The notes below the pieces were generated by a model. It saw only the letters and a list, made by a program, of their open reading frames with translations. It made no database searches and had not been told where the DNA came from. Position numbers and translations under genes: made by a program. This document shows positions 1 to 8,372 of a stretch of 64,000 nt of DNA, one piece after another. The DNA comes from JACVRM01 sp963839815 (GTDB lineage Bacteria > Actinomycetota > Thermoleophilia > Gaiellales > Gaiellaceae), in NCBI GenBank assembly GCA_963839815.1, contig CAWIWF010000001.1, forward strand, positions 192,367-256,366, given 5' to 3'. Within the stretch, counting starts at the first letter, position 1; every line of letters starts with the position of its first letter.

Positions 1-1794
1 GTCGGCAGCGCCCTCGACGCGGATGCCGACGTTGTTCGAGTCGACCGCCCGCCGGGCCTTCGGCGCCTTGAGGGGGACCGGCTCCTCCTCGACGGCCTCG
101 GCGGTCTTGAGGCGGTGGAGCACCTTGTTGACGATCTGCCCCGCCTGCAGCTTGCCGGAGCCGAGCGCGAGGTAGAAGTCCTCGGCCTTCTTGAAGCCGG
201 TCTCGCGGATCACCTGGGCGAGCACCGCCGAGCCGGCCAGCTTCCGGTAGGGCAGGTTCTGCTTGCGCAACGCCTGCTCGAGCGTCTCGCGGCCGCGCTG
301 CTCGGTGTCCTCCCGCGTCTCGCGCGAGAACCACTGGCGAATCTTGTTTCGTGCCCGGGACGACTGGGCCAGCGAGAGCCAGTCGCGTGAGGGCCCGCGC
401 CCCGACTTCGACGTGAGCACCTCGACCATGTCGCCCGAAGCCAGCTGATAGTGGAGCGGCACGATCCGCCCGTGTACCTTGGCGCCGACCGTGCGGTGGC
501 CGACATCGGTGTGCACCGCGTAGGCGAAGTCGATCGGAGTGGCGCCGGCCGGCAGCCGCTTGACCTCACCCCGCGGAGTGAAGACGTAGACCTCGTCGTC
601 GAAGAGGTCCTTCGAGAACGACTTCATGAACTCCGCCGGGTCGGACTCGTCCTGGTCCCAGTCGATCAGCTGGCGCACCCAGCCCAGCCACTCGTCGGCG
701 AGCTGCCGGCGGGGATCGCCGCGCTTGTAGAGCCAGTGCGCGGCGATGCCGAACTCGGCGGTGCGGTGCATCTCGCGGGTGCGGATCTGGATCTCGAGCG
801 GCCGGCCGTGCGGACCGATCACCGTCGTGTGCAGCGCGCGATACCCGTTCAGCTTCGGCATCGCGATGTAGTCCTTGAAGCGGCCCGGCATGGGCTTCCA
901 GAGCGAGTGGATGAGGCCGAGCGCGCCGTAGCAGTCGCGGGTGCCTTCCTCGGCGGAGCGCTCCACGATCACGCGCATCGCGGTGAGGTCGTAGATCTCG
1001 TTGAACTCCTTGCCGCGCTTGGCCATCTTCTCGTAGATCGAGTAAAAGTGCTTCGCGCGGCCCGAGATCTCGGCCGGGATGTCGACCTTCTCCAGCTCGC
1101 CCTGCAGCACGGTGCCCGCCTCGCTGACGTGGTCGTCGCGGTCGGTGCGACGCTCGCTCACCATCGCCTTGATCTCGTCGTACTTGCGCGGGTGCAGGAC
1201 CTGGAAGGCGAGGTCCTCGAGCTCCCACTTGAGCGTGTGGATGCCGAGCCGGTGCGCGAGCGGCGCGTAGATCTCGAGCGCCTCGCGTGACTTCTGCAGC
1301 TGCTTCTGCTTGCCGAGGTACTCGATGGTGCGCAGGTTGTGGAGGCGGTCGGTGAGCTTGATCAGGATCACGCGCGGGTCCTGCGCCATCGCCAGGACGA
1401 GCTTGCGGTAGTTCTCGGCCTCGGCCTGCTCGCGACTCGCGAACTGGACGCGGGTCAGCTTGGTGACTCCCTCGACGAGCTGGGCGATCTCGTCGCCGAA
1501 CTCGGCCTGCACGTCCTCCGTGGTGGCGTCGGTGTCCTCGACCACGTCGTGGAGCAGGGCGGCGGCGATCGTCTGCTCGTCGAGGTGGAGCTCGGCGCAG
1601 ATCTTCGCGACCCCGAAGGGATGCACGATGAAGTGCTCGCCCGAGCGTCGCTGCTGGCCGTCATGGTGCTCGGCTGCGAAGGCAAACGCCTTCGCGACGA
1701 GCTCGGTGTCGGCGCCCGCCCGGTAGGCGGTGACGTCGGCCAGCAGCTCGTCGAGGAGGTTCTGATGGCGGCCAGCGGCCTCCACAACGGCCAT
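1..1794 (-). CDS. rel: Bifunctional (p)ppGpp synthetase/hydrolase, C-terminus outside window
   Basis: Makes and degrades (p)ppGpp, the stringent-response alarmone. The 598 visible codons show an N-terminal HD hydrolase domain (residues ~25-180, with ALLHDVVEDT), then a synthetase domain (~205-345: YDLTAMRVIV, AMPKLNGYRALHTT, EIQIRT). The synthetase carries the motif R-F-K-D, the RxKD form typical of bifunctional Rel/SpoT rather than synthetase-only RelA. A TGS domain follows (~398-460, DEVYVFTPRGEV). The window edge cuts the gene at VGIRVEGAAD, just before the expected zinc-finger and ACT regions, so about 130-150 residues are missing. The ATG lies 6 bases after a TACACT box (1801-1806), so the mRNA is probably leaderless. 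No frame break is seen. Confidence 0.96.
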   Translation of the reverse strand, partial: MAVVEAAGRHQNLLDELLADVTAYRAGADTELVAKAFAFAAEHHDGQQRRSGEHFIVHPFGVAKICAELHLDEQTIAAALLHDVVEDTDATTEDVQAEFGDEIAQLVEGVTKLTRVQFASREQAEAENYRKLVLAMAQDPRVILIKLTDRLHNLRTIEYLGKQKQLQKSREALEIYAPLAHRLGIHTLKWELEDLAFQVLHPRKYDEIKAMVSERRTDRDDHVSEAGTVLQGELEKVDIPAEISGRAKHFYSIYEKMAKRGKEFNEIYDLTAMRVIVERSAEEGTRDCYGALGLIHSLWKPMPGRFKDYIAMPKLNGYRALHTTVIGPHGRPLEIQIRTREMHRTAEFGIAAHWLYKRGDPRRQLADEWLGWVRQLIDWDQDESDPAEFMKSFSKDLFDDEVYVFTPRGEVKRLPAGATPIDFAYAVHTDVGHRTVGAKVHGRIVPLHYQLASGDMVEVLTSKSGRGPSRDWLSLAQSSRARNKIRQWFSRETREDTEQRGRETLEQALRKQNLPYRKLAGSAVLAQVIRETGFKKAEDFYLALGSGKLQAGQIVNKVLHRLKTAEAVEEEPVPLKAPKARRAVDSNNVGIRVEGAAD

Positions 1795-1800
1795 GCACCC

Positions 1801-1806
1801 AGTGTA
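1801..1806 (-). promoter_or_regulatory. -10 box of rel, leaderless type
   Basis: TACACT on the minus strand ends exactly 6 bases before the rel ATG. Transcription would start on or next to the A of the start codon. No Shine-Dalgarno sequence precedes the ATG. Confidence 0.6.
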
Positions 1807-1998
1807 CTGCCGGGGTTTGCGGGCACCCGTGCCGCAGGAGAGCCGACCGTGGGCGCGAACCGGGGCTCGTGCTGAGACGACGACGACGCAGGACGACCAA
1901 GCTCGCCCGCCTGCTCATCCAGCTCGAGCGGGCGAGCATGCCGAAGCCGGCACCCGCACGAGCGGGCCGGGCCTCGCTGCGAGCGGTCTGAGCCCTCT

Positions 1999-3879
1999 CT
2001 AGGCGGCGCGGGCGAGCTCCGCCGGGACCCCCGGCCGCGCGAGCAGGCGACGGAACGAGTCCGACTCGAGCGCGCTGCGCCAGCCGCCGGAGCCATCGCC
2101 GAGCCCGAGCTCCGCGAAGACGGCGCGCGCTTCGTCGCTCCACGCCGGCTCGCCGGCTCGCCACTCGTCGGCAAGCCATCCGTGCAACTCGTCGTAGCGA
2201 GGCGCCGTCTCCCAGAGCTCGCGGACGACCAGCTGCGGCGCCACCGTGCCGTTCCAGTGGTTCTCCTCGAAGCGGAAGGCGACGTCGTACCGGATCGGCC
2301 GGCGGAGCGAGTCGGCGCGGCCGCCGAGGCCGAAGCCGATGGCACTGCCCGCCGCGAGCCCGTCGTGGCGGACACGGAAGCGCAGATGCTTGCCGTCGCC
2401 GACGGTCGCCGGGTCGGCGACCTCGGCGCCCGCGGCGAGCAGCGTGACCGACGGGTTGCCGATGCCGAACGGCCGTAGCCGGCGCAGCTCGGTGCAGAGC
2501 TCGGCGGTCAGCTCGCGCCCGCGCACGACCGCGTCGACGACGAGCCGCGGAGCCAGGTCGTCGTCGCCGAGCTCGCCGTCGGCGTGCTCGGCGAACGCCG
2601 CCGCGAATGCCTCGATCGCGTCGGGGCGGATCGACAGGCCGGCGGCCGCGCGATGTCCTCCCCAGCGCTCCAGGTGATGGGCACATGCCGCCAGGGCGCC
2701 GTGGAGGTCGAACGCGGGGATCGAGCGCCCGGAGCCCTTCGGCAGAGGATCGGCGCCTGCGATGAGCACGACCGGCCGGCGGTACCGCTCGACCAGTCGT
2801 GAGGCGACGATGCCGATCACCCCCTCGTGCCACTCCTCGTTCGCGACGACGTACCCGCGGGCCTGTCTCCGGGCCGCGGGCCAGGACTCGATCTCCTTCA
2901 CCGCTTCGCGCAGCATGCGGTCCTCGACCTGCTGCCGCTCGCGGTTCAGCTCCTCGAGCCGGTCGGCATGGGCGCGTGCCTGGCTCTCGTCGGCGGCGAG
3001 CAACAGCTCGAGCGCCTCCTCGGGCCGGCAGAGCCGACCGGCCGCGTTGATCCGCGGGCCGAGCCGGAAGCCGACGGCGCCCTCGTCGAGCGTCGCCGGA
3101 TCGACCCGGGCAGACCGCATGAGGGCCCGCAGCCCCGGCTTCTCGGTTCGCGCCAGCGCCCGCAGGCCCGCACGCGCCAGCGCCCGGTTCTCGTCGACCA
3201 GGGGGACGACGTCCGCGATCGTTGCAAGCGCGACGAGGTCGAGATGGCGCTCGAGAGCCGGATGCGCGCTTCCGAGGAGCGCCTCGCCGAGCTTCAGCAT
3301 GACGCCCGTGCCGCACAGCTCCGGGAACGGGTAGTCCGAGGGCCGCGTGGCGACGATCGGGCAGTCGGGCAGCGCCGCACCGGGCCGGTGGTGGTCGGTG
3401 ACGACGACCTCGAGACCTCGCGCGCGCGCGGCGGCGACCTCCTCGACGGCGGTGATGCCGCAGTCGACGGTGAGCACCAGGCCGCACCCCTCGTCGGCCA
3501 GCCGCTCGATGGTTCCCAGCGACAGCCCGTAGCCTTCGTCGAAGCGGCTCGGCAGGTGCCATGCGACGTCGGCGCCCAGCTCGCGCAGGAGCAGCACCGC
3601 CAGGGCAGTGGCGCAGATGCCGTCGACGTCGTAGTCGCCGTGCACGCAGATCGGCTTCCCCTCGTCGATCGTCGCGCGGATCACGGTGCAGGCCTGCTGG
3701 ACGTCGCCGAGCAGGAAGGGATCGTGGCGCGGGGCCTCGCCCGCGAGAAATGCCCTCGCGGCGTCCGGGTCGGCGTACCCTCGCCGGGCGAGGACGCGCG
3801 CGGTCGTCTCGGAGATGCCGAGCTCCTGCGCCAGCGCAGCAGCAGCGGGGGTGTCGCACGGTGCAATCGTCCAGACCAT
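1999..3879 (-). CDS. recJ: Single-stranded-DNA-specific exonuclease RecJ
   Basis: 5'-3' single-strand DNA exonuclease of recombination and mismatch repair. The 626 residues show the DHH-family motifs in order: HGDYDVDG (80-87), LTVDCGI (~137-142), TDHH (161-164), then GPRINAAGR, and the DHHA1 glycine/histidine motif GGHRAAAG. The length is typical for RecJ. It lies about 200 bp downstream of rel on the same strand. A TACGGT box (3893-3898) sits 13 bases before the ATG, giving a very short 5' UTR. A perfect 28-bp palindrome (3930-3957) lies in the divergent space shared with the next gene. Intact and confidently identified. Confidence 0.95.
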   Translation of the reverse strand: MVWTIAPCDTPAAAALAQELGISETTARVLARRGYADPDAARAFLAGEAPRHDPFLLGDVQQACTVIRATIDEGKPICVHGDYDVDGICATALAVLLLRELGADVAWHLPSRFDEGYGLSLGTIERLADEGCGLVLTVDCGITAVEEVAAARARGLEVVVTDHHRPGAALPDCPIVATRPSDYPFPELCGTGVMLKLGEALLGSAHPALERHLDLVALATIADVVPLVDENRALARAGLRALARTEKPGLRALMRSARVDPATLDEGAVGFRLGPRINAAGRLCRPEEALELLLAADESQARAHADRLEELNRERQQVEDRMLREAVKEIESWPAARRQARGYVVANEEWHEGVIGIVASRLVERYRRPVVLIAGADPLPKGSGRSIPAFDLHGALAACAHHLERWGGHRAAAGLSIRPDAIEAFAAAFAEHADGELGDDDLAPRLVVDAVVRGRELTAELCTELRRLRPFGIGNPSVTLLAAGAEVADPATVGDGKHLRFRVRHDGLAAGSAIGFGLGGRADSLRRPIRYDVAFRFEENHWNGTVAPQLVVRELWETAPRYDELHGWLADEWRAGEPAWSDEARAVFAELGLGDGSGGWRSALESDSFRRLLARPGVPAELARAA

Positions 3880-3929
3880 CGCGACGTCTCACCGTAGGGA
3901 GGCCGCCGGATGGCGCCGAGATCGGCAGC

Positions 3930-3957
3930 GTCCTCTTCGGACATGTCCGAAGAGGAC
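3930..3957. repeat. Perfect 28-bp palindrome in the divergent recJ promoter region
   Basis: The 14-base arms are exact reverse complements centred on GGACATGTCC. It lies between the divergent starts of recJ (3879) and the 4135 gene, upstream of both -10 boxes. It could be a protein-binding dyad or a cruciform/hairpin element. No T-run follows, so a terminator is unlikely. A related GGAC/GTCC dyad occurs at 34393-34410. Confidence 0.6.
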
Positions 3958-4134
3958 AGTTCTCCTGGGGGCCGCCACGCCTCCTCCCCGCGATCGAGCG
4001 TATCGGGGACACCGTCACGACGGTGTGCCGGGGGTGTGCCGGAAGTGGGTCGAGAGAGCCCGGACAGGCAGAGACCCCTGCGAGAGACGGGCCCGACGCG
4101 CAAAGGCGGCCGGATGCAGGGCTATCCTCAGCGC

Positions 4135-4620
4135 GTGGCCTCCCCCGCCAACCTGCCATCCGACGACCGGGTCGCGAACTACTCCTCCGGCGACGACTAC
4201 CTCGTCGAGTTCCTCGGCTATCGCTTCGAGTTCAGCGCCTGCGACTTCGAGGAGCGTGTCGTCGCGGCCGCCGTTCGCCTCGGGCTCGTTCCCGGCAACG
4301 ACATCGACGGCGACCAGACCGGCGATCTCGTCGAGCTCGCGGCCGACGGGCGCATCGAGGGTCCGCGCAGCCGGCTCGGCGTCTACGTGATCCGCAACTG
4401 GGAGCGCGTCGGACTCGTCGGCGGCGAGTCGCTCGTCTACTGGCTGCGCAAGCTCGTGTTTCGCGGCGCCTGGCTCGATCACCGCGTCAAGCAGGGCCTC
4501 CTCGAGGTCACCTGGGACGAGACGGCAGCCGATTTCGGCTACCGCGACGCGGGCGGCGACCGCGCACTGCTCGAGCTCGCGCCCGTGCCGTCCTGGCACG
4601 ACGTGCAGTTCCCGGGCTGA
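4135..4620 (+). CDS. Conserved protein of unknown function
   Basis: 161 residues, soluble and acidic, with no signal peptide or membrane segment. I do not recognise the family. Its middle (DDYLVEFLGYRFEFSACDF; later LVYWLRKLVFRGAW) is rich in aromatic residues and looks globular. The GTG at 4135 is preferred because TATCCT (4123-4128) ends exactly 6 bases upstream, a leaderless arrangement seen repeatedly here; an in-frame ATG at 4114 would place the -10 box inside the gene. It is divergent from recJ and converges on ruvB with 12 bp between the stops. Confidence 0.75.
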   Translation: MASPANLPSDDRVANYSSGDDYLVEFLGYRFEFSACDFEERVVAAAVRLGLVPGNDIDGDQTGDLVELAADGRIEGPRSRLGVYVIRNWERVGLVGGESLVYWLRKLVFRGAWLDHRVKQGLLEVTWDETAADFGYRDAGGDRALLELAPVPSWHDVQFPG

Positions 4621-4632
4621 CCGGGCGACGAG

Positions 4633-5658
4633 TCAGAAGAGGCGCGCGCCGGTCTTCTCGGGCGCGGGCACGCCGAGGTGCTGCCGCCCCAGGGCAGTGA
4701 TGACGCGACCTCGCGGGGTCCGCTGCAGGAAGCCGAGCTGCAGGAGATACGGCTCGTAGACGTCCTCGATCGTGTCGGACTCCTCGCCGAGCGCGACCGC
4801 GAGCGTCGACAGCCCCACCGGTCCGCCGTCAAAGCGGACGGCGATCGCCTCCAGCAGCTCGCGGTCGGTGCGCTCCAGCCCCTGCTCGTCGACCTCGTGG
4901 AGGGCGAGTGCCTCCGCCGCGACCTCGACCGTGATCGCGCCCTCGTGGCGAACCTCGGCGACGTCGCGCACCCGGCGCAGGATCCGGTTGGCGATCCGCG
5001 GCGTCCCGCGAGCCCTCCGCGCGATCTCCTGGGCCGCGTCGCCGGCGATCTCGACGCCGAGGATCCGGGCGGAGCGCCGGACGATCCGGGTCAGCTCCTC
5101 GGGCTCGTAGTAGCCGAGCCGGAAGGTCAGGCCGAAGCGGTCGCGAAGCGGCGTGGTCAGCAGTCCCGTCCGCGTCGTCGCGCCGACCAGCGTGAACGGG
5201 GGGACGTCGAGCGTCAGCGTCCGGGCGGCGGGGCCCTGCCCCACGACGATGTCGAGACGGAAGTCCTCGAGGGCCGGGTACAGCACCTCTTCCACGGCCC
5301 GGCTCAGCCGGTGGATCTCGTCGATGAAGAGCACGTCGCGGTCCTCGAGTGCCGTCAGGATCGCCGCCAGGTCGCCCTTCCGCTCGAGCGCGGGCCCGGC
5401 GATCGTGCGGATGCCCACGCCGAGCTCCTCACGGACGATGAAGGCGAGGCTCGTCTTGCCGAGCCCCGGCGGGCCGACGAGCAGCACGTGATCGAGTGCC
5501 TCACCGCGCGCCCGGGCCGCGTCGAGTGCGACGCGCAGCTGCTCCTTCACTCGCTCCTGGCCGACGAAGTCCTCGAGCCGGCGCGGGCGCAGCGAGCGCT
5601 CGACCTCGTCGTCCTCGGCCTTCAGCGCCGGGGCGAGGAACTGCTCGGGAGCGCTCAC
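4633..5658 (-). CDS. ruvB: Holliday junction DNA helicase RuvB
   Basis: AAA+ motor that drives branch migration with RuvA. 341 residues with Walker A GPPGLGKT (62-69), Walker B FIDEIHR (111-117), sensor region VGATTRTG with the arginine-finger-type DRFG, and a C-terminal winged helix. The GTG start overlaps the ruvA stop as GTGA, so the two genes are translationally coupled. Last gene of the ruvCAB operon. Intact. Confidence 0.97.
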   Translation of the reverse strand: MSAPEQFLAPALKAEDDEVERSLRPRRLEDFVGQERVKEQLRVALDAARARGEALDHVLLVGPPGLGKTSLAFIVREELGVGIRTIAGPALERKGDLAAILTALEDRDVLFIDEIHRLSRAVEEVLYPALEDFRLDIVVGQGPAARTLTLDVPPFTLVGATTRTGLLTTPLRDRFGLTFRLGYYEPEELTRIVRRSARILGVEIAGDAAQEIARRARGTPRIANRILRRVRDVAEVRHEGAITVEVAAEALALHEVDEQGLERTDRELLEAIAVRFDGGPVGLSTLAVALGEESDTIEDVYEPYLLQLGFLQRTPRGRVITALGRQHLGVPAPEKTGARLF

Positions 5659-6224
5659 GCCGCCCTCAGCGCCCGTCGCACACGCTCCTCGGCCGGCAGG
5701 CCCGGGTCGACCTCGGCCAGAGCGCGCTCGGCCTCGACCACCGAGTAGCCCAGCTCGACGAGCGCGTCTCGCGCCATCAGCTGGTCACCCCCGCTCGCGG
5801 TCGGCACTGCGACCGGCGCCTCGATACCGACCTTCTCGCGCAGCTCGAGCACGACGCGCTGCGCCGTCTTCTTGCCGATGCCCGGAATCGCCTCGAACCG
5901 GGCCGTGTCCTCGAGCACGATCGCCCGGCGGAGCTCGGCGGGCGACGAGCCGGAGACGATCGAGAGGGCGACCTTCGGGCCGACGCCGGAGACCGAGAGC
6001 AGGGCCAAAAACAGCTCGCGCTCGTCCGCGTCGGCGAATCCGTACAGCTGGAGCGCGTCCTCGCGCACATGGGTATGCGTCTCGAGCACTACCTCGCCCC
6101 CGGCCTCCCGGGCGAGCCGCCGGGCGCTGCGGGTCGCGAGCACCAGGTACCCGACGCCGCCCACGTCGAGCACGACGCCGTCCGGCGTCTCGCCGGCTAG
6201 GCGGCCGCGAAGGCGCGCGATCAC
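5655..6224 (-). CDS. ruvA: Holliday junction branch-migration protein RuvA
   Basis: 189 residues. Binds four-way junctions as a tetramer and loads RuvB. An N-terminal OB fold (MIARLRGRL-like start, then GYLVLA) is followed by two helix-hairpin-helix motifs (LLSVSGVGPKVAL; FEAIPGIGKKTAQR) and the C-terminal RuvB-contacting domain (DALVELGYS). The GTG start overlaps the ruvC stop by 4 bp (GTGA). A longer reading frame upstream is only the ruvC antiphase and was not used. Confidence 0.96.
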   Translation of the reverse strand: MIARLRGRLAGETPDGVVLDVGGVGYLVLATRSARRLAREAGGEVVLETHTHVREDALQLYGFADADERELFLALLSVSGVGPKVALSIVSGSSPAELRRAIVLEDTARFEAIPGIGKKTAQRVVLELREKVGIEAPVAVPTASGGDQLMARDALVELGYSVVEAERALAEVDPGLPAEERVRRALRAA

Positions 6225-6712
6225 CCGGCCACCGCCTGGAGCAGCGGCGGTGCGAGGGCGTGGCAGATCGCCACCGCGAGCGCGTCGGAGGCGTGATCCG
6301 GCGTCGGCGCTTGCTCGAGGCCGAGGATCGCCTGCACCATGCGCTGCACCTGCGCCTTGTCGGCGCGGCCGTAGCCGCACACGGCCTGCTTGACACTGGC
6401 GGGGGCGTACTCCGTGCAGGGCAGGTCGTGGCCGGCCGACGCGACGAGCACGGCGCCGCGCGCCTGCCCGACGGAGAGCGCGATGCGGGCGTCGGCGCCG
6501 ACGAAGGACTCCTCGAGCGCGACGGCCGCCGGGGCATGCAGGTCGATGAGCGCCGTGACGCCGTCGAAGATCGTCCTGAGGCGCAGGGCCGCCGGCTCGC
6601 TTGCGCGCGTCTTCCAGACTCCGTGGTCGACTGCGCGCAACCGGTTGCCGTCTCGCTGGATGACGCCGTACCCGCACGAGGCCGTTCCTGGGTCGATGCC
6701 GAGAACCTTCAC
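6221..6712 (-). CDS. ruvC: Crossover junction endodeoxyribonuclease RuvC
   Basis: 163 residues. Resolves Holliday junctions with an RNase-H-like fold. The catalytic acidic residues are visible in VLGIDPGT, ALEESF and HASDALAVA. The GTG start was chosen because VKVLGIDPG is the canonical N-terminus and because TACCTT (6719-6724) lies exactly 6 bases upstream. First gene of a coupled ruvC-ruvA-ruvB operon with its own promoter, separate from the preceding HTH/Clp-N gene. Confidence 0.95.
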   Translation of the reverse strand: MKVLGIDPGTASCGYGVIQRDGNRLRAVDHGVWKTRASEPAALRLRTIFDGVTALIDLHAPAAVALEESFVGADARIALSVGQARGAVLVASAGHDLPCTEYAPASVKQAVCGYGRADKAQVQRMVQAILGLEQAPTPDHASDALAVAICHALAPPLLQAVAG

Positions 6713-6718
6713 GGGCAG

Positions 6719-6724
6719 AAGGTA
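6719..6724 (-). promoter_or_regulatory. -10 box of the ruvCAB operon, leaderless type
   Basis: TACCTT followed by 6 bases and the ruvC GTG. No ribosome binding site lies between the box and the start codon. Confidence 0.6.
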
Positions 6725-6741
6725 CGGACGGCGGCGGACGG

Positions 6742-7401
6742 TCACGTCGGTGTCTCCACGAGCGCCTGGACGGCCTCGGGCGTCGTCCCGGCACGCCGCA
6801 GGAGCTCGCGGACACCCGGTCCACCGTGGTGCAGGAGCGCCAGGAGGAGGTGGACGTCGGTCAGTTCGAGATGGCCGAGCCGCACCGCCTCGTCGAGCGC
6901 GCGCTCGAGCACCGCCCGAGAACGGCTCGACACCTCGGCGTCGCCATCGGCCGCGGCTCGTGGCGGGACGCCGAGCTGAGCGCGCACGCGGTCGGCCTGG
7001 ACGCCCGCCTCGGCAAGCGCTCTCGCCGCCGTGCCGCCGGGCAGGGCCATCAGCCCGAGCAGAAGATGCTCGGGCGCCACCGTCCGCCGGCCGCCCGCCG
7101 CCGCCGCTCGCCGCCCCAGCTGCACGGCGAGGCGGGCCGTGCCGGTGACGGTCATCCAGCGCCCCTCGCGGCCAGCCTGCCGGCGCAGCCGCTCGGCGAA
7201 GCGCTTGTGGGCGGCCTGCTTGCTGATGCCGAGCGCCCTCCCGATCTCGCTCCACGACGCGCCGCGCGCCAGCGCCGTCTCGACGTGGTACTCCTCGAGC
7301 TCCGCGAGTCGCCCGCGCAGCTCCGTCAGGGCGAGCAGGGCAGCGCGCGGATCGGACGGCTCGGAGACGCGCTGCGCGAGCTCGAGGACGCTGTCGGCCA
7401 C
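6742..7401 (-). CDS. HTH regulator fused to a Clp N-terminal domain
   Basis: 219 residues. A helix-turn-helix lies at ~48-68 (ASWSEIGRALGISKQAAHKR), followed by a two-repeat Clp-N-like domain (~85-215; VAPEHLLLGLM and TDVHLLLALL), the module ClpA/ClpC use to bind substrates and adaptors. No AAA+ ATPase is present, so this is not a chaperone; a DNA-binding protein with a peptide- or adaptor-sensing domain is the reasonable inference. The GTG start follows TAGGGT (7408-7413) by 6 bases. It is divergent from the small-peptide operon, and a 6-4-6 inverted repeat (7422-7437) lies between them, which suggests autoregulation and control of that operon. Confidence 0.8.
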   Translation of the reverse strand: MADSVLELAQRVSEPSDPRAALLALTELRGRLAELEEYHVETALARGASWSEIGRALGISKQAAHKRFAERLRRQAGREGRWMTVTGTARLAVQLGRRAAAAGGRRTVAPEHLLLGLMALPGGTAARALAEAGVQADRVRAQLGVPPRAAADGDAEVSSRSRAVLERALDEAVRLGHLELTDVHLLLALLHHGGPGVRELLRRAGTTPEAVQALVETPT

Positions 7402-7421
7402 GCCCGAACCCTAGCGGCTTT

Positions 7422-7437
7422 GTCAACCACTGTTGAC
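7422..7437. promoter_or_regulatory. Inverted repeat GTCAAC-N4-GTTGAC, candidate operator
   Basis: A perfect 6-4-6 dyad between the divergent HTH/Clp-N gene and the small-peptide operon. It covers the -35 region of the regulator promoter (-10 at 7408-7413). One arm also supplies a TTGACG hexamer facing the peptide operon, although no good -10 follows it. Position and symmetry fit a regulator binding site; the regulator itself is the obvious candidate. Confidence 0.55.
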
Positions 7438-7480
7438 GGTGCGTTTGCTGCCCACGCGGCCGTGGAACCCAGGGCTGGTC

Positions 7481-7690
7481 ATGAACCTCGGAGACCTGAT
7501 CCGCCGGTACGCCAGAGGAGCCGCCAAGGGCTCCGTCAACGTCGTCGACGACGTGAACGCAGTCGTCGCCGCCAACGTCGGCGAGAGCTCCGGGACCGAG
7601 TACGTGTCCACGAAGCGGACGACTCGCGTCGTCCAGCGGGACGGTCGGACCGAGGTTCGCGAAGACCGCATCGAGAGGAGGAGCACATGA
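7481..7690 (+). CDS. Small basic protein heading the peptide operon
   Basis: 69 residues from the ATG at 7481 (MNLGDLIRRYARGAAKG). The middle segment VNAVVAANV resembles the cores of the five peptides that follow. The C-terminal third (KRTTRVVQRDGRTEVREDR) is strongly charged, unlike those peptides. Its TGA overlaps the ATG of the next gene (ATGA), so translation is probably coupled. An upstream in-frame start at 7433 would run into the operator and is less likely. No known family recognised. Confidence 0.7.
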   Translation: MNLGDLIRRYARGAAKGSVNVVDDVNAVVAANVGESSGTEYVSTKRTTRVVQRDGRTEVREDRIERRST

Positions 7691-7890
7691 GCGAGGACAA
7701 GAGCAGGCTCACGGAGGAGGAGCTCGCCCAGCAGTCGGGTGAGGAGCTTCCGGACCGCGAGGCGATGTCCCTGATCAACGCCAACGTCGCCGCGCCCGTC
7801 AATGCGGCCGTCGCGCTGAACGTGCTGTCGGACGACTCGACGGCGTACGCCAACGCCGAGCAGACCGCCGACATCGACCAGAGCAACTAG
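7687..7890 (+). CDS. Leader-core peptide 1 of the tandem array
   Basis: 67 residues. The acidic N-terminal half (LTEEELAQQSGEELPDREA) resembles a RiPP leader. It is followed by MSLINANVAAPVNAAVALNV, then SDDSTAYANAEQ and a terminal IDQSN. It has no cysteine and no signal peptide. A strong Shine-Dalgarno (AGGAGG) precedes the ATG, which overlaps the stop of the gene before. It is paralogous to the next four genes and upstream of a PqqD/M50 protease. A precursor role is inferred from layout, not from a known family. Confidence 0.8.
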   Translation: MSEDKSRLTEEELAQQSGEELPDREAMSLINANVAAPVNAAVALNVLSDDSTAYANAEQTADIDQSN

Positions 7891-7898
7891 GCACCGAC

Positions 7899-8111
7899 GT
7901 GGCCGAGCGTGAGCAGGACCGACGCGACCTGACGGACGAGGAGCTGTCCGATCCGATGGGCGAAGACCTTCCGGATCGAGAGGTCATGTCGCTGCTCGAC
8001 GCCAACGTCGCGATCCCCGTCAACGCGGCGGTCGCGGCCAACGTTCTCTCGGACGACTCGCTCGCATATGCGAACGCCGAGCAGGACGTCGACCTGACGC
8101 AGGAGCCGTAG
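7899..8111 (+). CDS. Leader-core peptide 2 of the tandem array
   Basis: 70 residues from a GTG start 8 bp after the previous stop; no clear Shine-Dalgarno, so coupling to peptide 1 is likely. It keeps the leader pattern (LTDEELSDPMGEDLPDREV) and the core NANVAIPVNAAVAANVLSD-like stretch, with DANVA instead of NANVA. It is the most divergent copy at the C-terminus, ending LTQEP instead of IDQSN. Confidence 0.78.
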   Translation: MAEREQDRRDLTDEELSDPMGEDLPDREVMSLLDANVAIPVNAAVAANVLSDDSLAYANAEQDVDLTQEP

Positions 8112-8149
8112 CACCACCCACACCCGCACACGACCGAATGGAGGGGCAC

Positions 8150-8353
8150 ATGTCGGACGAATACCGCAGCCTGACCCGCGAGGAGCTCGAGGAGCTCGCC
8201 GGTGAGGCACTGCCCGAGCGGGCAGCCATGTCGCTGGTGAACGCGAATCTCGCGATCCCGGTGAACGCCGCCGTGGCGGCCAACGTCCTGTCTGACGGGG
8301 CGATCGCCTACGCCGACGCGACCCAGACCACCCCGATCGACCAGAGCCAGTAG
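8150..8353 (+). CDS. Leader-core peptide 3 of the tandem array
   Basis: 67 residues. The ATG at 8150 is chosen over 8138 because GGAGGGG sits at proper spacing before it and the paralogues start at the same point. The leader LTREELEELAGEALPERAA matches peptide 5 exactly. The core reads NANLAIPVNAAVAANV and the C-terminus IDQSQ. Confidence 0.8.
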   Translation: MSDEYRSLTREELEELAGEALPERAAMSLVNANLAIPVNAAVAANVLSDGAIAYADATQTTPIDQSQ

Positions 8354-8372
8354 CCGAGAGCGAGGCGAGAAC

